From Pinibacter soli (GTDB lineage: Bacteria; Bacteroidota; Bacteroidia; Chitinophagales; Chitinophagaceae), in NCBI RefSeq assembly GCF_029961145.1, contig NZ_JASBRG010000002.1:124001-188000 (forward strand): DNA of 64,000 nt. The letters are read 5' to 3'. Made by a program: the position numbers and the translations under genes. The notes beneath the pieces are model-generated. The model made no database searches, was not told the origin of the DNA, and was given only the letters and a program-made list of their open reading frames with translations. Positions within the stretch are counted from its first letter, which is position 1; every line of letters starts with the position of its first letter. Positions 51,384-60,212 of the stretch are shown here, in pieces.

Positions 51384-53807
51384 CTATTTTCTAATCTCTG
51401 CCTGCAGTTCTTTCTCGACAGATGCCATGATCTTGCTCATCATGCTGTCGATTTCCTTATCGGTAAGTGTTTTTTCTTCGTCAAGGAAACTGAAACTTAC
51501 AGCCATTGATTTTTTATTTGTGCCTAGCTTATCGCTTTCAAATATATCAAACAAACTAACGTTTTGCAATTTGGAAGCTTTCGCATTTTTCACAGCTTTT
51601 TCCACAGCTTCAAATGGCAATGACTTATCCACAATGATTGCAAGGTCACGCTGCACTGGTAACTGTTTTGGCAACTCTGTGAAAGAGGTTCTCTTCTTAG
51701 CTACTGTTTCACGCAACAATTTCCAATCAAAGTCTGCAAACAATACCTCTTGCTTAATATCAAATCTTTCGCGTGTTTTCTTTGCTATCGTTCCCAATGA
51801 AAGCAGGTGTTTGGTATTTACTTTTGCAGAAAGACCTTCGATTTTTCCATTATTCAACGCCTCAAAGCTAGCATCATCAATGCCTGCCAATTTTAAGATA
51901 GCGGCCGCAATACCTTTCAACCTGTAGATGTCAGATTTTACTGCTTTCTGCTTCCAGCTATCTTCGCTTGCATTACCGCTGATGAACAAGGTAAGATGCT
52001 CCTGCTCTTCGTAGTGACCAACGCCTGAAGTAGAATATGTTTTACCGAACTCAAAAAAGTTCAGGTTATTGTTTTTCCTGTTGATGTTGTGTGCAACGCT
52101 TTCCAACCCTGTTTCCAACATAGCGGGGCGCATAATATCCAATTCAACGCTCAGGTTATTCATCAGTTTTACGGTGTGTTGCAAAACGTCTTCAGAATAA
52201 TAGTTGCTGTTCGTGATGGAGTTCGTCATGATCTCGCTGAAACCTTGTCCCACCAGGTAATTTGCCACTTTCATTCTGAAAGATTCTTTTACGCGGTCCG
52301 CTTCTACAGCAGGGCTGATGAGGATTGAGTGCGGAATGGTTACGTTGTCTAATCCATCAATGCGCAAAATTTCCTCTACGATATCTGCCGGAATGGAAAT
52401 ATCTGGTTTGCTGTAAGGCACGCAAAGGAAAAGCTCGTCAATGCCATCTTTCACCACCTCAAAGCCCAGCGCTTCCAATATTTTTTTAACTGTGTCGCTA
52501 TGGTAAGTTTTACCACTCAATCTCCTCAGGTAATGATATTTAATGGAAACAACCGTCTTATCCTTTGGTTGTGGGTAAACATCAACAAGGTCAGACGAAA
52601 TTTCACCTCCCGCAATTTCTTTGATCAGCAAAGCTGCTCTTTTCAAAACGTTTACGGTCGCTGAGATGTCTACACCTTTTTCAAAACGTGTAGCCGCGTC
52701 TGTACGCAAGCCGTGACGGAAAGATGTTTTACGAATGCTCGTTGGATTGAACCATGCACTTTCAAGGAAAATATTTGTAGTTGTGTCTTTTACACCGCTT
52801 TTCAAACCACCGAATACGCCTGCAATGCACATTGGTTCTGTATCATTGCAGATCATCAGGTCCTCGCTGCTTAATTTTCTTTCTTTCTCATCCAGCGTTA
52901 CAAAAACTGTATCCTGTGGCAGATTTTTTACAATTACTTTTTTGCCGGCCACCGCGTCTGCATCAAAAGCGTGCAAAGGTTGACCAGTTTCATGCAATAC
53001 AAAGTTTGTAATGTCAACAATGTTATTGATTGGTCGTAAACCGATTGCCTGCAATTTATCTTTCAGCCACTTTGGAGATTCTTTGATTGTAACACCCGAA
53101 ATGCTTACTCCTGCATAACGCTGGCAAGCTGTGGGGTTTTCGATTGTTACAGCGATCGGCAGATTGTGATTTTCTACTTTAAAAGCATTTACAGATGGGG
53201 CTTTTACTCGTAGTCCCCCTTTGTCGTGGTGCGTTAAGTATGCACATACATCTCTGGCAACACCCAAATGACTCATCGCGTCCATTCTGTTTGGTGTAAG
53301 GCCTATTTCGTAAACGAAATCTGTATAAGGTTGGAAATATTCAGCGGCTGGCATTCCCACTTTTACATTTGCTGGCAATACCATGATTCCAGCGTGGCTC
53401 TGTCCCATGCCCACTTCATCCTCTGCGCAGATCATCCCGAAGCTTTCCACTCCGCGTATCTTCGCCACTTTCATAGTCAGCGGATCGCCTGTCGAAGGAT
53501 AAATAGTTGTGCCAACGGTTGCCACCACTACTTTTTGGCCCGCAGCCACATTTGGAGCTCCGCAAACGACCTGCAACGGGTCGCCGCTTCCTATGTTTAC
53601 TTTGGTAACTTTTAGTTTATCGGCGTTTGGATGCTGCTCGCATTCCAAAACTTCGCCTATTACGAGGCCGTCAAGGCCACCTTTTACAGACTCGTATTTT
53701 TCCAGACTTTCCACTTCTAGTCCTATGGAAGTGAGGATCTTAGACAATCTTTCGGGATCCAATGATACCGGTAAATATTCACTCAGCCATTTATAACTTA
53801 TCGTCAT
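51384..53807 (-). CDS. pheT: Phenylalanyl-tRNA synthetase beta subunit
   Basis: Large subunit of the heterotetrameric synthetase that charges tRNA-Phe. The 807-residue protein has the EMAP/OB tRNA-binding domain (about 40-150), B3/B4 editing domain (about 210-390), B5 (about 410-480), the catalytic-like core and the FDX-ACB anticodon-binding domain at the end (PVQRDLAIIVDKSLPFEAV onward). Length and order match bacterial PheT. The pheS gene is not in this window. Confidence 0.97.
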   Translation of the reverse strand: MTISYKWLSEYLPVSLDPERLSKILTSIGLEVESLEKYESVKGGLDGLVIGEVLECEQHPNADKLKVTKVNIGSGDPLQVVCGAPNVAAGQKVVVATVGTTIYPSTGDPLTMKVAKIRGVESFGMICAEDEVGMGQSHAGIMVLPANVKVGMPAAEYFQPYTDFVYEIGLTPNRMDAMSHLGVARDVCAYLTHHDKGGLRVKAPSVNAFKVENHNLPIAVTIENPTACQRYAGVSISGVTIKESPKWLKDKLQAIGLRPINNIVDITNFVLHETGQPLHAFDADAVAGKKVIVKNLPQDTVFVTLDEKERKLSSEDLMICNDTEPMCIAGVFGGLKSGVKDTTTNIFLESAWFNPTSIRKTSFRHGLRTDAATRFEKGVDISATVNVLKRAALLIKEIAGGEISSDLVDVYPQPKDKTVVSIKYHYLRRLSGKTYHSDTVKKILEALGFEVVKDGIDELFLCVPYSKPDISIPADIVEEILRIDGLDNVTIPHSILISPAVEADRVKESFRMKVANYLVGQGFSEIMTNSITNSNYYSEDVLQHTVKLMNNLSVELDIMRPAMLETGLESVAHNINRKNNNLNFFEFGKTYSTSGVGHYEEQEHLTLFISGNASEDSWKQKAVKSDIYRLKGIAAAILKLAGIDDASFEALNNGKIEGLSAKVNTKHLLSLGTIAKKTRERFDIKQEVLFADFDWKLLRETVAKKRTSFTELPKQLPVQRDLAIIVDKSLPFEAVEKAVKNAKASKLQNVSLFDIFESDKLGTNKKSMAVSFSFLDEEKTLTDKEIDSMMSKIMASVEKELQAEIRK

Positions 53808-53854
53808 CGTAGTATTCTCTTTTTCGAGGGCTCAAAAATACGGAAAGAGAGAGG

Positions 53855-54037
53855 AATAACTGAATAACTGATTAACTGAATAACTGAAAGGAGCGTTTTG
53901 GGTCGACCTGGCGCTAAAAAGCACAATTAAATTAAATGTGGCAATTACCAAATCACTGAATAATTGAATAATTAAGACTTGAACGCAAAGTCGCGCTGGA
54001 AGCCTCAGTTATTCAGTTAATCAGTTATTCAGTTATT
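53855..54037. repeat. TGAATAACTG inverted repeat, 33-bp perfect
   Basis: 53855-53887 and 54005-54037 are exact complements, the longest paired arms of the window (loop 117 nt). The loop carries another copy of the word (53953-53972). The right arm overlaps the stop codon of the DUF3108 gene (54036-54038) by two bases. Confidence 0.95.
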
Positions 54038-54836
54038 ATTTCAGGCTAATCATCGAAGACAACGGATATCTCAAATTCCGGTAGCCCATCATGTCCACTT
54101 TTATGCTTCCCACGCTGATGGGACTTTCTACGCGGAGAGGAATATGGTTGCCATCATCGCTTACCCAAACATTCATTTTTTCACCGCCTTCGAATATTGT
54201 GCCTTTGATGAGAAGTGGCTTGAATTTGATGGCATTGAAGGTGCCGTATTTTGTTTTTATTTTTTCCTTTCCTAAATAACGAATGTACAGGTTGTACACC
54301 TCGTTGTCGAGAAACATACTGAAAGGAATTTTATCTTCCGGCTTGTATTTGTTGAAATCTATATTGCGGGCATAATAAATGGCGCTGATCACATCCTGTA
54401 TACATGCCGGCACTTTAAACACTCCGTTATTGGTAACTGCGGTGTTCGCCGTTTTATTAAAGGTTACATTTTCGTATTTCTTATAACCACCTTCATTTAT
54501 GTTCCGTATGAATTTTAAAGGTTGCAGCGTTGCCGTATCTACATAACTTTCGTACCTGTCGCGTACTTTAAAAAAGTTGTCGTAAAAGCTGTATGTTGAC
54601 CCATCTCCTACAACATGATAAACCGGTTTATTATTAAGTTTTTCAAGGGACACATTAAAGTTCGCTTCACCTGCGGCCACATATACGCCAAGCGTATAGT
54701 ACACTTTATAGTTTAAATATTCGCCGGTATTAAAGGCTGTATTCTTCAGTCCACAAAAATCATCACCCGCATTGAGCGCATTAGTAAGAGGTAAAACAAA
54801 TAAGGTTATCAGAGCAATTAAAAAAAATTTACGCAT
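54036..54836 (-). CDS. DUF3108 periplasmic protein
   Basis: The 266-residue protein has a signal peptide (1-22) and a beta-rich DUF3108 domain with FNTGEYLNYKVYYTLGVYVAAGEANF, VKVDRYESYVDT-like strands and VWVSDDGNHIPLRVE near the end, a pattern that recalls the folds of lipid-binding envelope proteins. Function is unknown. It is followed by a repeat and lies 26 bp downstream of the flippase-like gene on the same strand, so an operon is likely. Confidence 0.85.
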   Translation of the reverse strand: MRKFFLIALITLFVLPLTNALNAGDDFCGLKNTAFNTGEYLNYKVYYTLGVYVAAGEANFNVSLEKLNNKPVYHVVGDGSTYSFYDNFFKVRDRYESYVDTATLQPLKFIRNINEGGYKKYENVTFNKTANTAVTNNGVFKVPACIQDVISAIYYARNIDFNKYKPEDKIPFSMFLDNEVYNLYIRYLGKEKIKTKYGTFNAIKFKPLLIKGTIFEGGEKMNVWVSDDGNHIPLRVESPISVGSIKVDMMGYRNLRYPLSSMISLK

Positions 54837-54862
54837 CTGCCGTTTTTTTATTTGAACCCAGG

Positions 54863-55870
54863 CTATTGATCTTTGCCTGAATATATTTTGATTCCTAAAA
54901 TTAATAAACTGCCCACTATCGCCGGAACTACCAGGTTAATGAACCAAATACCAATTGTTCCCGCAATTACACCCACATTATTTGTGGTAAACAATCCAAA
55001 CAACTGTATGCTCAGCTGACCGCGAACACCAACTTCTGCCAATGCTATAGTCGGAATCAGCGCCAATATCAAAAACATAACGCTCACTGTCCATGCAATT
55101 TGCACGCTGTCCATTTCAACATCCATCAATTGCAGTATCAATATATATTGAAAGATGAATACGCAATAACGGATGAATGATAAAGCAAAAACTCTTAACA
55201 ATCTCGTAACACCCAGCTCTTCTAAGATAGCGATTTGATGAATCCACTTACCTATGCGAGGTATTTTTTCTATCGATTTTATTAACCACGACAAACGAAA
55301 GTATAATAGCAAACATAATACCGTTACGACCGATCCACCTGCTAAAGTAATTTTTATCCAAACCAGATAAGACGGCCGAACGTTTGATATATTGTGCGGC
55401 ATAAAGTTTAAAAAGTAAACAAGTCCAAAACAGCCCATCATGAATGTAATGATCAATTGACTGAAACTTCCGGCAACGGCGAGTGAAACAGCCTGGATGC
55501 GATGCCCTTCCTTTACATACAAAACCCTTCCTCCATATTCGCCAATTCTGTTTGGTGTGTTGATGGCAAATGCCACGCCGGATAATGAAGCTTTCAATGC
55601 ACGCCACCACGTTGTTTTTTCAAGCGTGAGCATTAGTATCTGCCACTTCCTTGCCTCTATTCCCCAATTGACAAAAGTGAAGAAAAGCAACATGTAAAGT
55701 TTCCATGAGTCACTACCTGTTAAGGAGAGTTTCATGTTGTGTAATGCGAGTCCAAGATCTGGTTGGTTTTTAATCTGTCGATATAAAGAATACGACAACC
55801 ATACAAAGAGTACGGGTCCTAAAAAATAATTGACAAACTTTTTGATATTTTTGTTGCTGTATATCGACAT
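54863..55870 (-). CDS. Lysylphosphatidylglycerol synthase-like/UPF0104 membrane protein
   Basis: The 335-residue protein has about eight membrane segments, the motif NTPNRIGEYGGRVLYVKEG near 105-125 and ALAEVGVRGQLSIQLFG near 275-290, typical of the flippase-like integral membrane domain shared by MprF and UPF0104 proteins. No synthase domain is present, so a lipid-flipping or glycolipid role is inferred. The start ATG 55870 lies 6 nt after an exact -7 box, suggesting a leaderless message. It is divergent from ruvC. Confidence 0.85.
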   Translation of the reverse strand: MSIYSNKNIKKFVNYFLGPVLFVWLSYSLYRQIKNQPDLGLALHNMKLSLTGSDSWKLYMLLFFTFVNWGIEARKWQILMLTLEKTTWWRALKASLSGVAFAINTPNRIGEYGGRVLYVKEGHRIQAVSLAVAGSFSQLIITFMMGCFGLVYFLNFMPHNISNVRPSYLVWIKITLAGGSVVTVLCLLLYFRLSWLIKSIEKIPRIGKWIHQIAILEELGVTRLLRVFALSFIRYCVFIFQYILILQLMDVEMDSVQIAWTVSVMFLILALIPTIALAEVGVRGQLSIQLFGLFTTNNVGVIAGTIGIWFINLVVPAIVGSLLILGIKIYSGKDQ

Positions 55871-55876
55871 TCTTTT

Positions 55877-55884
55877 CAAAAATA
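55877..55884 (-). promoter_or_regulatory. -7 box TATTTTTG 6 nt from the start codon
   Basis: Exact TAnnTTTG match on the minus strand. An in-frame TTG at 55879 lies inside the box and is not a likely start. Confidence 0.6.
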
Positions 55885-55893
55885 AACTCCTAT

Positions 55894-56460
55894 TTGCAAA
55901 AGGTTCCGAAAATAATTTTAGGCATAGATCCTGGTACTCTGGTAATGGGATATGGCATAATACATGTTACCGGTAACACTATCCGCCTTGTGGAGATGGA
56001 TGTTCTTTCTTTGAGCAGCAAGAAAAACATGTATTACCGCCTCGAAATGATTCACCGCAAAGTTGCAGAAATTATTGTTCAGCACAAGCCGACTTCTTTT
56101 GCAATTGAGGCGCCCTTTTATGGTAAAAACGTACAGAGCATGCTCAAACTCGGACGTGCGCAAGGTGTAGCCATCGCGGCCGCTATGCAGGCTGGTCTTG
56201 AGGTTTGCGAATATTCTCCCAAAAAAGTAAAGCAATCCGTTACTGGAAACGGTAATGCCGATAAAGAACAGGTTTGGAAAATGGTACAGCGTATTGTCAG
56301 CATTGAGGATAAGCCTAAGTTTTTTGACGCTACAGATGCACTCGCTGTTGCTATTTGTCATCACTATCAAACTTCCAATCCACTCATGGCGAACGCAAAG
56401 AAAGTGAAGGGTTGGGAAGATTTTATTAAACAAAATGCGGATAGAATTAAGATCATGTAG
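55894..56460 (+). CDS. ruvC: Holliday junction resolvase RuvC
   Basis: Endonuclease that resolves Holliday junctions with RuvAB. The 188-residue protein has the acidic tetrad D12 (LGIDPGT), E72 (AIEAPFYGKN), D145 and D148 (FFDATDALAVAICHH), all present. Length fits the family. The start is a TTG (55894), as no ATG is available before the first strand; the shared 23-bp region with the divergent gene holds its promoter. Confidence 0.95.
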   Translation: MQKVPKIILGIDPGTLVMGYGIIHVTGNTIRLVEMDVLSLSSKKNMYYRLEMIHRKVAEIIVQHKPTSFAIEAPFYGKNVQSMLKLGRAQGVAIAAAMQAGLEVCEYSPKKVKQSVTGNGNADKEQVWKMVQRIVSIEDKPKFFDATDALAVAICHHYQTSNPLMANAKKVKGWEDFIKQNADRIKIM

Positions 56461-56534
56461 GGAGATGTGCACAAAATTCGTTAGAGTTTAATACTTTGAT
56501 TGTCTCACGCTGTCAGCTGGGCTTTTAGTTAAAT

Positions 56535-57410
56535 TTAGGGCATTGGTTGTGAGTGAGTATTTGCCTCGATCAACTTCTTTTTTATCGCTTCGGATATTAG
56601 TTTCGAATCTTTTTGAAGCAACGTCACAGCTTGCTTTACCACAACCGGAACAGCCAAAGAAGTTCCTGTATCAATATGTTTATCACCATTGCTGTCGATC
56701 CATTCAACATCTTCTGCAGGAACATAAATATCTACTGCTTTGCCTCTATTGCTGATGATGCGCTTTCCATCTTTACTTAATGCACCAACACATAGCACAT
56801 TAGGAAGTTTTGCAAGACCTGGTACATCAAAGCTCTCTTCCATGTCTTCTTCATCGTTTCCAGCGGCTACGACAAATAATATTTCAGGAGCGGATGCAAA
56901 TGCCCGCTCAAACGATTTTTTGAATTCTTGCATCCACTGCTTCGCTGCCAGGAATCGCTCTTCCGGTGTGTTTCCAAGATTCAAATTATTCTCTGCAAAA
57001 ATAGAAGCGGATGTTCCAAAACTCATGTTCACTACTTTTACCTTTTGCTTGCGGAACCATTTTACTGTTTCCAAGGCAAATGTTTTATAGTAGCGATATT
57101 CTTCGTTTAAATGTTCTTTACGCTGAGCCACCGTCATATTCAATATTCCGGCCTGTTTTAGTTGAGCAGTAAGCGGTGTAAATCCGGCATGATACAACGA
57201 GTATTTGTTCATTCCTTTGGTAAGGGTGTATACTACTGCCATGCCATGCTCGTCAGCCGCATGTGTATTTTTTTCGAGTACTGTACCATTAAAGAAAACA
57301 GAGGCTTGAATATTGCCATTGAAGTAGGGTTCCCAAAGGCCAACACGGGTTTGTGAATGAGCCTGCAGCATAGCAAATGCCAAAATAAAAAATGAAAATA
57401 CCTGTTTCAT
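56535..57410 (-). CDS. Subtilase-like protein lacking a visible catalytic Asp
   Basis: Secreted protein of 291 residues with signal peptide (1-19) and a small S8-like domain. The His motif is ADEHGMAVVYTL (H55; usual form HGTHVAG), the substrate-binding strand is VVNMSFGT, the oxyanion Asn is in AAGNDEE (N185) and the Ser motif is DTGTSLAVP (S251). The Asp motif that should lie 30-40 residues before the His is absent; only about 35 residues separate the signal peptide from H55. It is therefore either a degenerate or non-classical subtilase. Monocistronic, no T9SS signal. Confidence 0.75.
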   Translation of the reverse strand: MKQVFSFFILAFAMLQAHSQTRVGLWEPYFNGNIQASVFFNGTVLEKNTHAADEHGMAVVYTLTKGMNKYSLYHAGFTPLTAQLKQAGILNMTVAQRKEHLNEEYRYYKTFALETVKWFRKQKVKVVNMSFGTSASIFAENNLNLGNTPEERFLAAKQWMQEFKKSFERAFASAPEILFVVAAGNDEEDMEESFDVPGLAKLPNVLCVGALSKDGKRIISNRGKAVDIYVPAEDVEWIDSNGDKHIDTGTSLAVPVVVKQAVTLLQKDSKLISEAIKKKLIEANTHSQPMP

Positions 57411-57513
57411 ATGAATAAGTTTGTCTTGTTTGCCAAGAAAAATGTAAAGTTCATTAGAAACACCTATAGTAAAAAGTCAGTGCCGCACTTTAGTCTTTTT
57501 ACGAAACAATAAT

Positions 57514-57549
57514 GCCTTTAATCATTAGTTGGAACGTTTGATTAAAGGC
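57514..57549. terminator. Hairpin downstream of the HIT gene
   Basis: GCCTTTAATCA (57514-57524) and TGATTAAAGGC (57539-57549), 11 bp, loop 14 nt; no T-run, moderate support. Confidence 0.5.
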
Positions 57550-57589
57550 CCCTATTAAATGCGGCAACATGTTTTGGCAGGAAAATCTT

Positions 57590-57982
57590 CTATCGCAGTT
57601 CCTTGATTATCCGATCTTGAATCTTCTTGAACTCTTCCGGTGATAATTTCAATTTTGCATTTGCAAAATTCATATCGTTTGCGCTGTTGATGGGAATGAG
57701 ATGCATGTGGGCGTGCGGCACTTCAAGGCCTACAACGCTTACGCCTATGCGATTACAGGGAACAGCTTTTTCAATGGCGTGTGCAATGCGTTTTGCGAAA
57801 ACAAGGTATTCGCTCATGTACTCATCCGCCACATCAAAAAACTTATCTGTTTCTACTTTTGGTACAACAAGCGTGTGACCTTCTACCAATGGGAAAATAT
57901 CGAGGAACGCATAGAACTTGTCATTCTCTGCAATTTTATAAGAAGGAATTTCGCCGGCTATTATTTTTGAAAAGATCGTCAT
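57590..57982 (-). CDS. HIT-family nucleotide hydrolase
   Basis: The 130-residue protein has FSKIIAGEIPSYKI at the start, EGHTLVVPK in the middle and the histidine triad HAHMHLIP near 89-96, typical of Hint/HIT nucleoside phosphoramidate or dinucleotide hydrolases. No organism-specific substrate can be assigned. It lies downstream of the korA terminator. Confidence 0.93.
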   Translation of the reverse strand: MTIFSKIIAGEIPSYKIAENDKFYAFLDIFPLVEGHTLVVPKVETDKFFDVADEYMSEYLVFAKRIAHAIEKAVPCNRIGVSVVGLEVPHAHMHLIPINSANDMNFANAKLKLSPEEFKKIQDRIIKELR

Positions 57983-58014
57983 GGTGATGTCGTTGAGTGT
58001 TATTCAAAATTAAT

Positions 58015-58183
58015 CGTGAATGGTGAATCGTCAATCGTGAATGGGTGTTTATTTTCGAAGTTTGAAAATTGTATTCGACCAGTAATGAAAAGAGCTTGCC
58101 ACTTTTTGATGACAAGCTCTTTGTTTTATTTTTTGAATGGTCAAATCTTAGAGACCTATTCACCTTTCGATTAACCATTCACG
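58015..58183. repeat. AATCGTGAATGG-family inverted repeat enclosing a terminator
   Basis: CGTGAATGGT (58015-58024) and ACCATTCACG (58174-58183) form the perfect core; tandem TCGTGAATGG words extend the left arm to 58047. The right arm ends 2 nt before the korA stop at 58186. Confidence 0.82.
58089..58127 (+). terminator. Terminator-like hairpin in the korA-HIT gap
   Basis: AAAGAGCTTG (58089-58098) and CAAGCTCTTT (58113-58122), loop 14 nt, followed on the plus strand by GTTTTATTTTT. The flanking genes are both on the minus strand, so its orientation is odd; on that strand it is preceded by A-rich and followed by TTTC. Confidence 0.55.
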
Positions 58184-58185
58184 AC

Positions 58186-60030
58186 CTACAACAATCCCTT
58201 AATCGCTTCTACCAATTCGCCTTTTGTAATTGGAACACCCATGATCTTGTTGTAACCTTTGGCGTCTATTAAGAATTGTTCGCGAATGATCTTTATTAGC
58301 TGACCATTGTTGATTTCGGGAATCAATACCTTATCAAACTTCTTGATAAGATCACCAAGGTTTTTCGGGAACGGACGCAGGTACTTAATATGCGCATGAC
58401 TCACTGCATGACCCTCGGCTTGAATTTCTGATACGGCACTTTTAATGGCACCATAAGTAGAACCCCAGCCAAGCACCAACACCTTACCTTTTTCAGGGCC
58501 GCTGTCTAATTGCTGATCAGGAATATAGTCTGCTATTTTATCTACTTTTTCCTGACGAATCTTCACCATCAGCTGGTGGTTCTCAGGATCGTAGCTTACG
58601 TTGCCTGTAATATTTTGTTTTTCCAAACCTCCGATGCGGTGCTCCAAACCTGCTGTTCCCGGAATGGCCCATGGACGCACTAGTTTTTCATCACGCAGAT
58701 ATGGTTGGAATTTTTCTTCCTCGTGACCAAGCTCTGTTTTGAACTTCACTTTTATTTCCTGCAGGTCTTCCGCCTTTGGAAACTTCCACGGCTCGGCACC
58801 GTTGGCTATATAACCATCGCTTAGGAAAATAACCGGCGTCATGTGTTGCACCGCAATTCTTACCGCTTCGTAAACAGTCGCAAAACAGTCGCTCGGGGTA
58901 GAAGCAGAAATCACGGGCATCGGGCATTCGCCGTTGCGTCCGTAATACGCCTGCAGCAAATCACTCTGTTCTGTTTTTGTTGGCAAGCCTGTAGAAGGGC
59001 CTCCGCGTTGAATATTTACAATCAGCAAAGGAATCTCCAGCATCACCGCCAATCCCATTGCTTCTGTTTTAAGCGCCATACCCGGACCCGAAGTGGTGGT
59101 AACGCCCAAAGAACCGCCATAAGCCGCACCGATTGCGGAGGTGATACCGGCAATCTCATCTTCTGCCTGGAACGTGCGAACGCCAAATGATTTATGACGG
59201 CTCAATTCATGCAAAATATCTGAAGCCGGTGTGATGGGGTATGTACCTATAAATAAAGGCAACCCGCTTTTTTGCGAAGCAGCGATCAAACCCATCGCCA
59301 CCGCCTGGTTGCCCATAATGGAGCGATATGTACCCGCTTGCATCTTAGCCTTTTCCACACGATAAGTAGTGGTGAACGTTTCTGTAGTATCACCGAAGTT
59401 AAACCCTGCCTGCAATGCTTTAATGTTACTGTTCAGGATAACTTCCTTTTTACCGAACTTATCTTCAAGGAATTTAATGGAACTTTCCATGTCGCGGTTG
59501 TACATCCAGTAAAGGAATCCAAGTACAAACATGTTCTTTGCACGGTCCTTTTCTTTCGTACCAAGTTCATATTCCTTAAGCGCTTCACGGGTCATTTTGG
59601 TTACATCCATTTTTATAACCTCATAACTGCTAAGGCTGTCGTCGTTGATAGGATTTACACCGTCGGGATAATTGGCAAGACGCAAGTTCTTTGCATCAAA
59701 ACCATCGGTATTTACGATTATTTTTCCGCCCTTCTTCAGGCTCTTAAGATTTGCTTTCAGGGCTGCGGCATTCATTGCCACCAGCACGTCACACTCATCG
59801 CCCGGCGTAAATACACGGTCGCTCGAAAAGCGCAACTGGTACCCGCTCACACCAGGTAACGTACCTTGTGGTGCACGTATCTCGGCTGGAAAATCTGGGA
59901 ATGTTGCCAAGTCAATTCCCATCAGGGCCGTATTGTTGGTAAACTGCGTTCCTGTCAACTGCATCCCGTCTCCACTGTCTCCTGCGAACTTTATCACTAC
60001 GTCCTGTAATAATTCTTCTTTACGGCTCAC
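58186..60030 (-). CDS. korA: 2-oxoacid:acceptor oxidoreductase subunit alpha (gamma-alpha fusion)
   Basis: The 614-residue protein fuses the gamma domain (about 10-190, GDSGDGMQLTG start) to the alpha pyrophosphate-domain (about 220-600), as in KorA-type 2-oxoglutarate:ferredoxin oxidoreductases. Motifs include TYPITPASDILHELS, TTSGPGMALKTEA and NIQRGGPSTGLPTKTEQSDL. The beta subunit (TPP-binding, korB) is normally directly downstream, but the next gene is a HIT protein. The start is GTG at 60030 with a -7 box 16 nt upstream. Confidence 0.92.
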   Translation of the reverse strand: MSRKEELLQDVVIKFAGDSGDGMQLTGTQFTNNTALMGIDLATFPDFPAEIRAPQGTLPGVSGYQLRFSSDRVFTPGDECDVLVAMNAAALKANLKSLKKGGKIIVNTDGFDAKNLRLANYPDGVNPINDDSLSSYEVIKMDVTKMTREALKEYELGTKEKDRAKNMFVLGFLYWMYNRDMESSIKFLEDKFGKKEVILNSNIKALQAGFNFGDTTETFTTTYRVEKAKMQAGTYRSIMGNQAVAMGLIAASQKSGLPLFIGTYPITPASDILHELSRHKSFGVRTFQAEDEIAGITSAIGAAYGGSLGVTTTSGPGMALKTEAMGLAVMLEIPLLIVNIQRGGPSTGLPTKTEQSDLLQAYYGRNGECPMPVISASTPSDCFATVYEAVRIAVQHMTPVIFLSDGYIANGAEPWKFPKAEDLQEIKVKFKTELGHEEEKFQPYLRDEKLVRPWAIPGTAGLEHRIGGLEKQNITGNVSYDPENHQLMVKIRQEKVDKIADYIPDQQLDSGPEKGKVLVLGWGSTYGAIKSAVSEIQAEGHAVSHAHIKYLRPFPKNLGDLIKKFDKVLIPEINNGQLIKIIREQFLIDAKGYNKIMGVPITKGELVEAIKGLL

Positions 60031-60045
60031 GTTTCAAAATTTTTG

Positions 60046-60053
60046 CAAATTTA
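60046..60053 (-). promoter_or_regulatory. -7 box TAAATTTG for korA
   Basis: Exact TAnnTTTG match 16 nt upstream of the GTG start. Confidence 0.55.
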
Positions 60054-60117
60054 CATAAGAAAGGGACGCGAAGGGAGGAATGGGCTTGCGCAAAGCGATA
60101 AAAAAAGTTATTAGCTG

Positions 60118-60212
60118 ATAGTTGTTGGTTGCCAGGCCTTGTAAATAAGCATTTTTTATAAAATATTAACAACTAGCACTTTAAAGCCTAATAGCTAACA
60201 ACAAACAACTAT
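60118..60212. repeat. ATAGTTGTTNGTTG inverted repeat overlapping the bcp stop
   Basis: Arms 60118-60131 and 60199-60212 complementary at 13 of 14. The right arm includes the TAG stop of bcp (60209-60211). Related to 51261. Confidence 0.7.
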
